From the NCBI RefSeq assembly GCF_049847105.1, contig NZ_JBNCNS010000005.1:62001-126000 (forward strand): a stretch of 64,000 bases of DNA, given 5' to 3'. The notes beneath the pieces are model-generated. The model had not been told where the DNA came from. It made no database searches and saw only the letters and a list, made by a program, of their open reading frames with translations. Source of the DNA: Gordonia sp049847105. GTDB lineage: Bacteria > Actinomycetota > Actinomycetes > Mycobacteriales > Mycobacteriaceae. The position numbers and the translations under genes are program-made. Positions within the stretch are counted from its first letter, which is position 1. Every line of letters starts with the position of its first letter. This document shows positions 25,578 to 35,100 of this stretch, piece after piece.

Positions 25578-25697
25578 GATCCGAGTGAACCAGAATTGGA
25601 CTATCAGATGCATATTTAAATGGAGTGATCCCTGTCACCTCCGCCGGGGTGACGCAGTGGGCGCCAAGGTAGGTGCGGATGTCGCACACTGATTCCC
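25578..25697. promoter_or_regulatory. Divergent promoter region nsrR / uracil-xanthine permease
   Basis: A 120-bp gap between divergent genes with an AT-rich island at 25606-25622 (AGATGCATATTTAAATG), strongly unlike the surrounding high-GC DNA. It contains ATGCAT and TTTAAA palindromes and resembles low-GC NsrR boxes in being an A/T-rich imperfect dyad. Candidate NsrR operator and/or promoter; not proven. Confidence 0.45.
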
Positions 25698-27014
25698 ATG
25701 GCGACTCCGGACGCGCGAACGGGTGGATTCTTGTCCTGGCGAAAGGTCGACGGCGGGGGAGTCATCGAACCCGACGAACGCCTCAGTTGGCCGCGAACGG
25801 TGGGTATCGGGCTACAGCACGTCGTGGCGATGTTCGGCGCGACTTTCCTCGTCCCGGTGCTCACCGGCTTCCCACCGTCGACGACGTTGCTGTTCTCGGG
25901 GATCGGCACGGTGCTGTTCCTGCTGATCACCCGCAATCGGCTACCCAGCTATCTCGGTTCGAGTTTCGCGATCATCGCGCCGGTGCTGGCGGCCACCGCC
26001 TCGAACGGTCAATCGGCCGCACTGGGCGGGATCGTGGTGGTTGGTGCGCTGTTGATCGTGATCGGCGCGATCGCGCATTTCGCCGGTATCGGCTGGATCG
26101 AGATCCTCATGCCGCCGGTCGTGACCGGCACGATCGTGGCACTCATCGGACTGAATCTCGCGCCGACCGCGAAGACGAATTTCGAGAAGGATCCGGTCAT
26201 CGCGACGGTGGTGCTGGTGCTCCTCGTCGCGTCCGTGGTGCTGTTTCGAGGGTTGCTGGGGCGCCTTGCGATCTTCCTCAGCGTGGTCCTGGGGTACGTG
26301 ATCTCACTGATCTTCGACAAGGTGGACACCAGTGGGATCCGCGATGCCGCGTGGGTCGGCTTCCCCGAGTTCCACACCCCGACATTCCATCTCTCGGTGA
26401 TCCCGATGTTCCTGCCCGTCGTGCTCGTCTTGTTGGTGGAGAACATCGGCCATGTGAAGTCGGTGGCGACGATGACCGGGAACAACTACGACCGCCGGAT
26501 CGGCCGCGCGCTGTTCGCCGACGGATTGGCCACGGTGCTCGCCGGCAGTGGCGGTGGTTCGGCCACCACGACCTACGCCGAGAACATCGGTGTGATGGCG
26601 GCGACGAAGGTCTATTCGACTGCCGCGTACTGGATCGCGGGTGTGGTGGCGGTGGTGTTGGGATTGTCTCCGAAGGTCGGGGCGGTGATCGCGGCGGTAC
26701 CTGCCGGCGTGCTCGGAGGCGTGACGACGGCACTGTACGGGCTGGTCGGCATCCTCGGTGTGCACATCTGGGTGACCAATCGGGTGGACTTCTCCCGACC
26801 GGTCAACCAGTTCACCGCAGCGATCCCGCTGGTGATCGGAATCGCCGACTTCACCTGGGTCGTGGGGGATCTCGACTTCGGGGGGATCGCCCTCGGAGCC
26901 GCGGCGGCACTGGTCATCTATCACTCGATGTCGTTGATCGGACGGTGGCGGGGGACGGTTCCGCCGGAACGCGGCAGCGACGCGAGGGAGGTCGATCCGA
27001 CACCCGGTGCGTAG
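25698..27014 (+). CDS. NCS2-family uracil/xanthine permease
   Basis: Nucleobase:cation symporter of 438 aa with about 12-14 transmembrane segments. Family landmarks are GLQHVVAMFGATFLVP near the N-terminus, the substrate-site segment VLVLLVENIGHV (Glu in TM8), and GGSATTTYAENIGVM with the conserved Glu of TM10. Sequence suggests the UraA branch, but uracil versus purine specificity is not decidable here. A small conserved protein follows immediately. Confidence 0.9.
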   Translation: MATPDARTGGFLSWRKVDGGGVIEPDERLSWPRTVGIGLQHVVAMFGATFLVPVLTGFPPSTTLLFSGIGTVLFLLITRNRLPSYLGSSFAIIAPVLAATASNGQSAALGGIVVVGALLIVIGAIAHFAGIGWIEILMPPVVTGTIVALIGLNLAPTAKTNFEKDPVIATVVLVLLVASVVLFRGLLGRLAIFLSVVLGYVISLIFDKVDTSGIRDAAWVGFPEFHTPTFHLSVIPMFLPVVLVLLVENIGHVKSVATMTGNNYDRRIGRALFADGLATVLAGSGGGSATTTYAENIGVMAATKVYSTAAYWIAGVVAVVLGLSPKVGAVIAAVPAGVLGGVTTALYGLVGILGVHIWVTNRVDFSRPVNQFTAAIPLVIGIADFTWVVGDLDFGGIALGAAAALVIYHSMSLIGRWRGTVPPERGSDAREVDPTPGA

Positions 27015-27024
27015 GGTCGTCAGG

Positions 27025-27333
27025 ATGACTGAGGAGTCCGCGATCGACGAGTACGAGGTCGAGGTCAGCGCGCTGGCGATCAACGTCACCATCCCCGGGG
27101 GCCTGCGCTGGACGGATATCCGGCGCGACGAGGAGTTCACGCTGACGACGGTGAACGTGCGCCTGTTGCCGGACGGACGGCTCGCGGCCAAGGCTTATGG
27201 GCGGCCGACGCACGGCGGACGTGGGACCTACACATCGTTCCAGGTGCCCGACGATCCCGAGATCTCCACGCTGATCGATCGGGCCGCGGCCCGCGCCGGA
27301 ACCTTGTGGTCGGGTCATCGCGGACTCGGCTGA
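27025..27333 (+). CDS. Conserved hypothetical protein, ~102 aa
   Basis: Small soluble protein (MTEESAIDEYEVEVSALAIN...) without membrane segments or cysteines. It starts 10 nt after the permease stop; a GTG at 27007 overlapping the permease is the other possible start. Alternating acidic beta-like segments with a conserved-looking YGRPTHGGRGTY. I do not recognise its family; likely co-transcribed with the permease. Confidence 0.7.
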   Translation: MTEESAIDEYEVEVSALAINVTIPGGLRWTDIRRDEEFTLTTVNVRLLPDGRLAAKAYGRPTHGGRGTYTSFQVPDDPEISTLIDRAAARAGTLWSGHRGLG

Positions 27334-27424
27334 CATAGCCGAGATCACACCCAGGCCAGTGCGCCTGCGTCGATCTCTTTCGAGCGCCCTGGGCGCATCG
27401 CCGCCGGTGGCGGCCGCGCTGTGG

Positions 27425-27501
27425 TGGTGCCCCCGGCAGGACTCGAACCTGCGACCTAGGGATTAGAAGGCCCTTGCTCTATCCACCTGAGCTACGGAGG
27501 C
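27425..27501 (-). tRNA. tRNA-Arg (anticodon TCT)
   Basis: Minus-strand cloverleaf with acceptor GCCTCCG/CGGGGGC (one G-U pair), D arm GCTCAGGTGGATAGAGC, anticodon loop CTTCTAA (TCT), T loop TTCGAGT and encoded ACCA end. The C31-T39 mismatch atop the anticodon stem is one I recall from other actinobacterial tRNA-Arg(TCT) genes. Confidence 0.95.
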
Positions 27502-27555
27502 AGCGCCGCTCGGGGCGGCAGCGTGGGCGAGTATATCCCGTCCTAGAGTGATGCC

Positions 27556-29583
27556 ATGACCAGCGCAACGCCGACAGTTCCGGCCGAGCCCGGCCGGGAC
27601 ACGATTCGCGAGCAACGGGGCGCGGTGGCGGGCCTGTCGTGGGCGCTCGGCTGGCTGGCCGGGATCGTCGCGATCCTGGTGACGGCGATGTCGGCGGCAA
27701 GTGCGGTGCAACTCGCCGGTGTGCCCGACCCGGGCCGGCTGACGACCTATGGGCTGCCGGCGGTCACCGCGGTCGGTGAGGTGAGTGCCGCGATCGCGCT
27801 GGGGTCGGCCGTCTTCGCCGCATTCTTCGTGCCCCCGCAGTCCGACGGTGTGCTCGACGTCGGTGGCTATCGAGCGATCCGGATCGCGGCGACCGCCGCC
27901 CTCACCTGGAGTGTGTGTGCCGTCCTGCTGATCCCGCTGTCGATCTCCAACGTGAGCGGCCAACCACTGTCGGCGTCCCTGAAACCGGCGAACCTCATCA
28001 ACTCGTACTCGCAGGTCGCCGATGCCCGCACCTGGCTGTGGACGGCGATCTTCGCGGTGGCCGCCGCGGCCCTGGCACGCGTGATCCTGAAGTGGGGGTG
28101 GACGTTCGGCGCCATCGCGCTCATGGTGCTGAGCCTGATGCCGGCAGCGCTCGCCGGCCACTCGTCGACGGGAGGCAACCATGACGTGGCCACCAACAGC
28201 CTGATCCTGCACATCGTGGGTGCGACGCTGTGGATGGGTGGGCTGTTCGCAGTGCTCGTCTACGCTCTGGCCAATGGGCGCTGGCGGGTGCTGGCCGTTC
28301 GACGGTTCTCCCGGGTCGCGTTCTGGACCATCCTCGTGGTCGGTGTCAGCGGGGTCATCAACGCACTGGTACGGATGCCGCTCGCCGACCTCTTCAGCGA
28401 CACCTACGGGCGACTGGTGCTGGCCAAGACCTGTGCCCTGGTGGTTCTGGGTGCGCTGGGGGCCTGGCATCGGCGGGTGACCATCACGCGCCTGGAGGAC
28501 GAGCCGGGGCAGCGGTCGACATTCGTCCGATTCGGCATCGTCGAGACGCTGGTGTTCGCCATCACCTTCGGACTGGCCGTCGGCTTGTCCCGGACCCCGC
28601 CGCCGGCCGGTGAGAGCGCCGACATCTCCGCCGTCGAGGCACAGATCGGATACCGGATCGACGCCCCGCCGTCGCTGTGGCGGATTCTGGTCGACTGGCG
28701 GTTCGATCTCCTGTTCGGGACGCTCGCGATCGTCCTGGCGATCGTCTATCTGCGCGCGGTGGTTCGGCTCCGGCGCCGTGGGGACGAGTGGCCGGTCGGG
28801 CGGACGGTGGCATGGATCCTCGGCTGCGCGTTGCTCCTGTTCACGACGTCCTCGGGCCTCGGCCGATATGCGCCGGCGATGTTCAGCATGCACATGATCG
28901 CGCACATGCTGATGTCGATGATGATCCCGGTCCTGCTGGTGCTTGGCGGGCCAATCACGCTCGCACTCCGTGCGTTGCGGCCGGCCGGGAGGGGTAATCC
29001 TCCCGGACCTCGGGAGTGGATCCAGTCGGCCATCCACAGCGCGCCGTCGCGGTTGCTCACCCACCCCGCGGTCGCGGCGGTCCTGTTCGTCGGTAGCTTC
29101 TACGTCCTCTATCTGGGCGGTGTGTTCGAGGCGGTGGTGCCGTATCACGCGGCGCACATCCTCATGAACGTGCATTTCCTGCTCAGCGGATACCTCTTCT
29201 ACTGGATCGTGATCGGCATCGACCCCGCGCCACGCCAGGTCCGGCCGGTCGCCAAACTCGGCATCGTCATGGGTTCGTTGCCGTTCCATGCGTTCTTCGG
29301 CGTGGCCCTGATGATGACCAGTGCGGTCATCGCCGAGGGGTACTACCGCAGCCTGAACCTGCCGTTTGCCTACGACCTGTTCGACGATCAGCGCGCCGGC
29401 GGTGGAATCGCTTGGGCGGCAGGAGAGATACCGCTGGTGGTGATCATGCTCGCGCTGCTCGTGCAATGGCGACGCCAGGACGAGAAGCAGGCCCGCCGCT
29501 ACGATCGCCGCGCCGTACGTGATCACGACGCGGACCTCGACAGCTACAACGAGATGCTCAAGGATCTCCACAACCGCAAGTGA
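27556..29583 (+). CDS. CopD / CtaG fusion membrane protein (copper handling, cytochrome c oxidase assembly)
   Basis: A 675-aa polytopic protein (about 14 hydrophobic segments). The first half (to about residue 340) is a CopD copper-resistance domain with GHSSTGGNHDVATN and LHIVGATLWMGGLFA. The second half is a caa3_CtaG domain with SMHMIAHMLMSMMIPVLLVLG, YHAAHILMNVHFLLSGYLF and Met/His-rich helices. This fused architecture is standard in Mycobacteriales (Rv0102-like) and probably supplies copper to haem-copper oxidase. Confidence 0.9.
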   Translation: MTSATPTVPAEPGRDTIREQRGAVAGLSWALGWLAGIVAILVTAMSAASAVQLAGVPDPGRLTTYGLPAVTAVGEVSAAIALGSAVFAAFFVPPQSDGVLDVGGYRAIRIAATAALTWSVCAVLLIPLSISNVSGQPLSASLKPANLINSYSQVADARTWLWTAIFAVAAAALARVILKWGWTFGAIALMVLSLMPAALAGHSSTGGNHDVATNSLILHIVGATLWMGGLFAVLVYALANGRWRVLAVRRFSRVAFWTILVVGVSGVINALVRMPLADLFSDTYGRLVLAKTCALVVLGALGAWHRRVTITRLEDEPGQRSTFVRFGIVETLVFAITFGLAVGLSRTPPPAGESADISAVEAQIGYRIDAPPSLWRILVDWRFDLLFGTLAIVLAIVYLRAVVRLRRRGDEWPVGRTVAWILGCALLLFTTSSGLGRYAPAMFSMHMIAHMLMSMMIPVLLVLGGPITLALRALRPAGRGNPPGPREWIQSAIHSAPSRLLTHPAVAAVLFVGSFYVLYLGGVFEAVVPYHAAHILMNVHFLLSGYLFYWIVIGIDPAPRQVRPVAKLGIVMGSLPFHAFFGVALMMTSAVIAEGYYRSLNLPFAYDLFDDQRAGGGIAWAAGEIPLVVIMLALLVQWRRQDEKQARRYDRRAVRDHDADLDSYNEMLKDLHNRK

Positions 29584-29705
29584 TCGCCGACGATCTCGCG
29601 GACTTGTCCACAGATGGCGCTGCGGATCGTTTCGGGACCGCGGCGTGATCGATGCTGGCTCCAGCCACGACAACGCGTGGCGCGGGAGAACCCGAGGAGT
29701 CGAGC

Positions 29706-30140
29706 ATGTACGAGACCTACACCACCATCATCGGCACCGTTGTTTCCGAACCGCGGCGCAGGCAGACGACCACCGGGGAGGAGGTGATCTCCTTCCGCGT
29801 GGCGTGCAACTCGCGAAGGATCGACAAGCGCAGTCAGGAATGGATCGACGGCCCGACCCTGTATCTGACCGTGAGCTGCTGGCGTCGGCTGCTGGCGGGG
29901 GTAGGTCTCGCGGTCGCGAAGGGGCGCCCGGTCATCGCGCACGGGCAGATCAAGACCAACGAGTACGTCACCGCCGATGGGGAGAAACGCTCCGACCTCG
30001 AGATGACCGCCAACGCGGTGGGACTGGACCTGAGCCGGTGTGTCGTCACCTACCAGGGCACGCCCGGCGCGGACCGGACGCAGGTCGTGGAGGCGGTCGA
30101 CCGATCGGCGGAGGCCGACGCCACCCCGACGGCGGCCTGA
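29706..30140 (+). CDS. Single-stranded DNA-binding protein, short paralogue (Rv2478c-like)
   Basis: OB-fold protein of 144 aa (MYETYTTIIGTVVSEPRRRQ, TLYLTVSCWRRLL, KGRPVIAHGQIKTNEY) resembling SSB. It lacks the long Gly-rich linker and acidic C-terminal tip of the main SSB, so it is probably the accessory actinobacterial SsbB. The ATG at 29706 has GAGGAG 8 nt upstream. It is followed by a hairpin and then ettA, the order known from Rv2478c-Rv2477c. Confidence 0.85.
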   Translation: MYETYTTIIGTVVSEPRRRQTTTGEEVISFRVACNSRRIDKRSQEWIDGPTLYLTVSCWRRLLAGVGLAVAKGRPVIAHGQIKTNEYVTADGEKRSDLEMTANAVGLDLSRCVVTYQGTPGADRTQVVEAVDRSAEADATPTAA

Positions 30141-30164
30141 TCCTTTGCCGGTACGCCACGACCC

Positions 30165-30198
30165 GTGGCCGTTGTCCCCGGATGGGAACAACGGCCAC
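30165..30198 (+). terminator. Hairpin after the SSB gene
   Basis: Stem GTGGCCGTTGT/ACAACGGCCAC, 24 nt after the stop codon; no T run follows, so it may act only as an attenuating or stabilising hairpin. Confidence 0.55.
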
Positions 30199-30350
30199 GG
30201 GATCGCCGGTTGAGGCTGGTGAGTCACCGGACGACACCGCGCCCCGACGCGCCCACTAGGCTGGTGTGGGTGAGTGCGCGTCATCGCGTGCATCAGATGT
30301 CAACGGCTGACGCCAGCCGACAATGAGCGCAGGTCTGAAGGAGTTTTTCT

Positions 30351-32024
30351 GTGGCTGAGTTCATCTACACGATGAAGAAGGTGCGCAAGGCGCACGGCGA
30401 CAAGGTCATCCTCGACGATGTCACCATGTCGTTCTATCCCGGTGCCAAGATCGGCGTCGTCGGGCCCAACGGCGCCGGCAAGTCGTCGATCCTGAAGATC
30501 ATGGCCGGGCTCGACCAGCCGTCGAACGGCGAGGCCTTCCTCGACCCCGACGCCACCGTCGGCATCCTGCTGCAGGAGCCTCCCCTCAACGAGGAGAAGA
30601 CGGTCAAGCAGAACGTCGAGGAGGGAATGGGCGAGATCAAGGTGAAGCTCGACCGCTTCAACGAGATCGCCGAGCTGCTCGCCACCGACTACTCCGACGA
30701 GCTGATGGAGGAGATGGGCAAACTCCAGGAAGACCTGGACAACAACGACGCCTGGGACCTCGACTCGCAGCTGGAGCAGGCGATGGACGCACTGCGCTGT
30801 CCGCCCGCCGACTCGCCGGTCACCCACCTCTCCGGTGGTGAGCGCCGACGTGTCGCGCTCTGCAAGCTCCTGTTGCAGAAGCCCGACCTGCTGCTCCTCG
30901 ACGAGCCGACCAACCACCTCGACGCCGAGAGCGTGCTGTGGCTCGAGCAGTTCCTGGCGAACTACCCGGGCGCCGTGCTCGCGGTGACGCACGACCGCTA
31001 TTTCCTCGATCACGTCGCCGGCTGGATCTGTGAGGTCGATCGCGGCCAGCTGCATCCGTACGAGGGCAACTACTCCACCTACTTGGAGAAGAAGGCCGAG
31101 CGACTCGAGGTGCAGGGCAAGAAGGACCAGAAACTGCAGCGTCGGCTGAAGGAAGAGCTCGCCTGGGTCCGGTCGGGGTCCAAGGCGCGCCAGACAAAGA
31201 ACAAGGCCCGTCTCACCCGCTACGAGGAGATGGCGACCGAGGCCGAGAAGACCCGCAAGCTCGACTTCGAGGAGATCCAGATCCCGACGCCGCCTCGTCT
31301 GGGCGACGTGGTGGTCGAGGTCGACCACCTCGACAAGGGCTTCGACGGCCGAGTGCTGATCAAGGACCTGTCGTTCACGCTGCCGCGTAACGGCATCGTC
31401 GGTGTGATCGGACCCAACGGCGTCGGCAAGACGACGCTGTTCAAGACGATCGTCGGGCTCGAGGAGCCGGATTCGGGCGGCGTGAAGGTCGGCGAGACGG
31501 TCAAGCTGAGCTACGTCGACCAGAACCGCGCGAACATCGACCCCAAGAAGAACGTCTGGGAGGTCGTGTCCGGCGGGATGGACTTCATCGAGGTCGGCCA
31601 GAACGAGATGCCGTCGCGCGCCTACGTCAGCGCCTTCGGCTTCAAAGGTCCCGATCAGCAGAAGCGTGCCGAGGTCCTCTCCGGCGGTGAGCGCAACCGC
31701 CTGAACCTGGCACTGACCCTCAAAGAGGGCGGCAACCTGATCCTGCTCGACGAGCCGACCAACGACCTCGACGTCGAGACCCTGGGTTCACTCGAGAACG
31801 CCCTGGACAACTTTCCCGGGTGCGCCGTGGTCATCTCTCACGACCGCTGGTTCCTCGACCGCACCTGTACCCACATCCTGGCGTGGGAGGGCAACGTCGC
31901 CGAAGGTCAGTGGTTCTGGTTCGAGGGCAACTTCGAGGCCTATGAGGCCAACAAGGTGGAACGTCTCGGCGCCGACGCCGCGCGGCCGCATCGGGTCACG
32001 CACCGCAAGCTCACCCGCGACTAG
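30351..32024 (+). CDS. ettA: Energy-dependent translational throttle protein (ABC-F ATPase)
   Basis: Cytosolic ribosome-associated ABC-F protein of 557 aa with two ATP cassettes. Walker A motifs are GPNGAGKSS and GPNGVGKTT, signatures LSGGERRRVALCK and LSGGERNRLNLAL, and Walker B LLLLDEPTNHLD and LILLDEPTNDLD. The linker between them (about 240-310, KKAERLEVQGKK...) is the charged P-site tRNA interaction arm. EttA gates the first elongation step according to ATP/ADP. Ortholog of Rv2477c by sequence and synteny. Confidence 0.95.
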   Translation: MAEFIYTMKKVRKAHGDKVILDDVTMSFYPGAKIGVVGPNGAGKSSILKIMAGLDQPSNGEAFLDPDATVGILLQEPPLNEEKTVKQNVEEGMGEIKVKLDRFNEIAELLATDYSDELMEEMGKLQEDLDNNDAWDLDSQLEQAMDALRCPPADSPVTHLSGGERRRVALCKLLLQKPDLLLLDEPTNHLDAESVLWLEQFLANYPGAVLAVTHDRYFLDHVAGWICEVDRGQLHPYEGNYSTYLEKKAERLEVQGKKDQKLQRRLKEELAWVRSGSKARQTKNKARLTRYEEMATEAEKTRKLDFEEIQIPTPPRLGDVVVEVDHLDKGFDGRVLIKDLSFTLPRNGIVGVIGPNGVGKTTLFKTIVGLEEPDSGGVKVGETVKLSYVDQNRANIDPKKNVWEVVSGGMDFIEVGQNEMPSRAYVSAFGFKGPDQQKRAEVLSGGERNRLNLALTLKEGGNLILLDEPTNDLDVETLGSLENALDNFPGCAVVISHDRWFLDRTCTHILAWEGNVAEGQWFWFEGNFEAYEANKVERLGADAARPHRVTHRKLTRD

Positions 32025-32148
32025 TTCGTGCATCGGCGGCCGGACACGCGCCGGATCGCCTGACCGCGACGACGCCGGTCATTACCATCGCAGAGGAGGG
32101 GGCATACTCCGGAGATTCCGGGTCCCTGCCCCTCCCGCGATGGGGTGA

Positions 32149-35100
32149 GTGCCGTTGTCGAACGTGACATCGCTTCTGCCGCAAGCGATTGCGCGGTATT
32201 TCAGCTCGTCGTCGGCGGCGCGTCCGGCAGCGTCGCCGGATCTGGATCGCTTCTCGTCCGAGCAGGTCGACCGGGTACGTCGTCACCTCGACGTGGCTTA
32301 TCGGCGCGATCCCGGTGAACGTCTGGTCGACATCGTCGCGAGTCGGTCCGGCGGTGTCGAGGTGGTGGTCGTCAACGACGACATGCCTCTGCTGGTCGAG
32401 GCCGTGCTGGCGACCGTCGAGGCCCACGAGCTGGTGGTGACCCGCATCGACCACCCGATGCTGCCGGTGATCCGCGACGACGACGGGACGTTGTCGGCGT
32501 TCGGTGACGACGAGGAGCCGACCGCCGTCGAATCGTGGATCTTCGTCGTCGCCTTGTCGCAGCAACCCGACTTCGATCTGGCGGCGCTGCGGTCCGACGT
32601 CCTCGAGGTCATCGGCCGGGTCGCCGACGTGGACCGCGACGTCGACCGGATGCGGACCGGGTTGACCGAGTTGGCCGTCGAATGCGCGGCGGTCCAGGAG
32701 TCCGGTGCCACCGGCCTGCCCGCAGGTGAGCGTCAGGAGTACGCGCGCCTGCTGGAGTGGTTCGCCGGCAACCACTTCCTGCCGCTCGGATATGCGCGCG
32801 CCCCTGCCGACGGCGCAGCCCTCACCGACCGTCTCGGCGTGTGGCGCACGGACACGGTCGTGTCGGCCTTCCCGGTCGCCGCCGAGGCGCCGTTGCCGCG
32901 GGTCTCGCGCATCTACCTCGAGACCGGAATCCAGCGTTCCGACTTTCCCACCCTGTTGCAGATACCAGCGTTCACCTCTGATGGCGAACACGCCGGCGAA
33001 CATCGGTTCGTCGGCACCTTCACCTCGTCGGGCCTGCATCAGACAGTGCTCGACGTCCCGGTGCTGCGCGTCAAGGTTCGGGGGGTCCTCGACCGGGCCG
33101 GTGTCGACGAGGACTCGTTCGCCGGACAGGCGATGCTCGAGCTGCTCCAGAACTACCCGCTCGTCGAGATGTTCGCCGCCACCGATGCCGAACTCGGCCG
33201 CCAGGTCGACGAGATGCTGGACGCGGTCGCGACCCGGTCGCTACGGCTGTTCGTCCGCATGAACCCCGATGGCCGGATGGCGGCGGCCCTTGTCTACCTA
33301 CCGCGTGACCGCTACAACACCCAGTCGCGCCTCACGCTGCAGGCCGAACTCCTCGATGCGCTCGGCGGGACCGCGATCGAGTACACGGCGCGAGTGAGCG
33401 AGATGCCGCTGGCACTTCTCCAGGTACTGGTACGTGTCGACAGCGATCGCGCCAGGTTGCTCGGTTCACTCGACACCGGCGGTCGCCGGCATCAGGAGAT
33501 GCAGGCGAAACTCGCCGGATCGATACGCAGCTGGGACGAACGCGTCCGCGCGCTCGGTCGCGCCACCGCGGCCGGGCATCCGCCGTCGGCATGGCCGGCC
33601 GGTGGTGTCGACACCTTGCTCCGTGCCCTGCCCTCACTCCCGGAGGACTACAAGGAGCAGCGAAATCCACGGGCGGCCCTCGCAGATCTGATCCACGTCA
33701 CCCAGCTGGAGCCCGGCGGCGTCACCGTCACGCTGAGCCGATTCGTCGCCGGCGAACCGGAGGGGCGGGAACGGGGTGAGGCGATCGCCGACGACGTCGA
33801 CAACCACGAACTCGCCGATGACCGATGGATCTTCACGCTGTACCTGTGCGGGGCGGCCGCCACCCTCACCGATGTGCTTCCGGTGCTCCACAGCCTCGGT
33901 CTCGACGTACTCGACGAACATCCGTATCACCTCATTCGTCCGGACGGAACATCTTGCTGGGCTTACGAATTCGGTGTGACCCTGACAGCGGGGATGTCGG
34001 TGGACGCCGAGGGCCTCGATGATCTCGAGCACCGGTTCACCGACGCGTTCCGCCAGATCTGGCGCCAGAACGCGGAGGTGGACGCGTTCAACGAATTGGT
34101 GATCCGATGCGGGTTGGACTGGCGGTCGGCGGCGATGCTCCGTGCCTACGCCCGGTATCTGCGCCAGTGTGGATTCTCCTATACCACAACGCATGTCGCG
34201 GCTGTTCTTGGCGAGCACAGATCGGTCATCCGCGGGCTGGTCGACCTGTTCGCGGCGTCGTTCGACCCGGTAGGCGCCGACGAGAGCCGGCGTGACGGTG
34301 TCCTCACACGCCTGCAGCGCGACGTCGGAACAGTGATCAGCCTGGATGCCGACCGCATCCTGTCGGCGTTCGTCGCGGTGGTGACCGCGACCTCTCGCAC
34401 CAACTATTACGTGACCGGCGATGCCGGCCGACGGCCGGTCATGTCGTTCAAGCTCCGCCCCCGTGACATCCCGCAGGCGCCGGAGCCCCGTCCGATTCAC
34501 GAGATCTTCGTCTACTCACCGCGCACCGAAGGTGTGCACCTGCGCTTCGGGATGGTCGCCCGCGGTGGTCTGCGCTGGTCTGATCGGCGCGAGGATTTCC
34601 GCACCGAGATCCTCGGGCTGGTGAAGGCGCAGGCCGTGAAGAACGCGGTGATCGTCCCCGTCGGGGCCAAGGGTGGGTTCGTCGTCAAGCGCCCGCCCGC
34701 GCCGACGGGTGACCCCGCCGCGGACCGCGATGCCCAGCGCACCGAGGGCCTCGAGTGCTATCGGGCCTTCATCTCCGGTCTGCTCGACGTCACCGACAAC
34801 ATCGACCAGCAGACCGGAACGGTGATCCCGGCGCGGTCGGTGGTGAGTCGGGACGGCTACGATCCGTATCTCGTCGTCGCGGCGGACAAAGGCACCGCGT
34901 CGTTCTCCGACATCGCCAACGACGTTGCCGCGCAGTATGGTTTCTGGCTCGGTGACGGGTTCGCCTCGGGCGGGTCGGCCGGTTACGACCACAAGGCGAT
35001 GGGGATCACCGCCCGGGGCGCGTGGGAGTCGGTGAAGCGTCACTTCCGCGAGATGGGCCGCGACACCCAGTCAGAGGACTTCACGGTGGTCGGGATCGGC

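Noticed and set aside
25673..27028. 451-codon frame overlapping the uracil/xanthine permease in another frame
   Set aside because: Arg/Gly-rich shadow translation; the permease frame has the NCS2 motifs.
27463..29673. 736-codon open frame on the minus strand opposite the CopD/CtaG gene
   Set aside because: Gln/Arg/His/Asp-rich composition without domains, opposite a well-supported membrane protein and running into tRNA-Arg; a high-GC antisense shadow.
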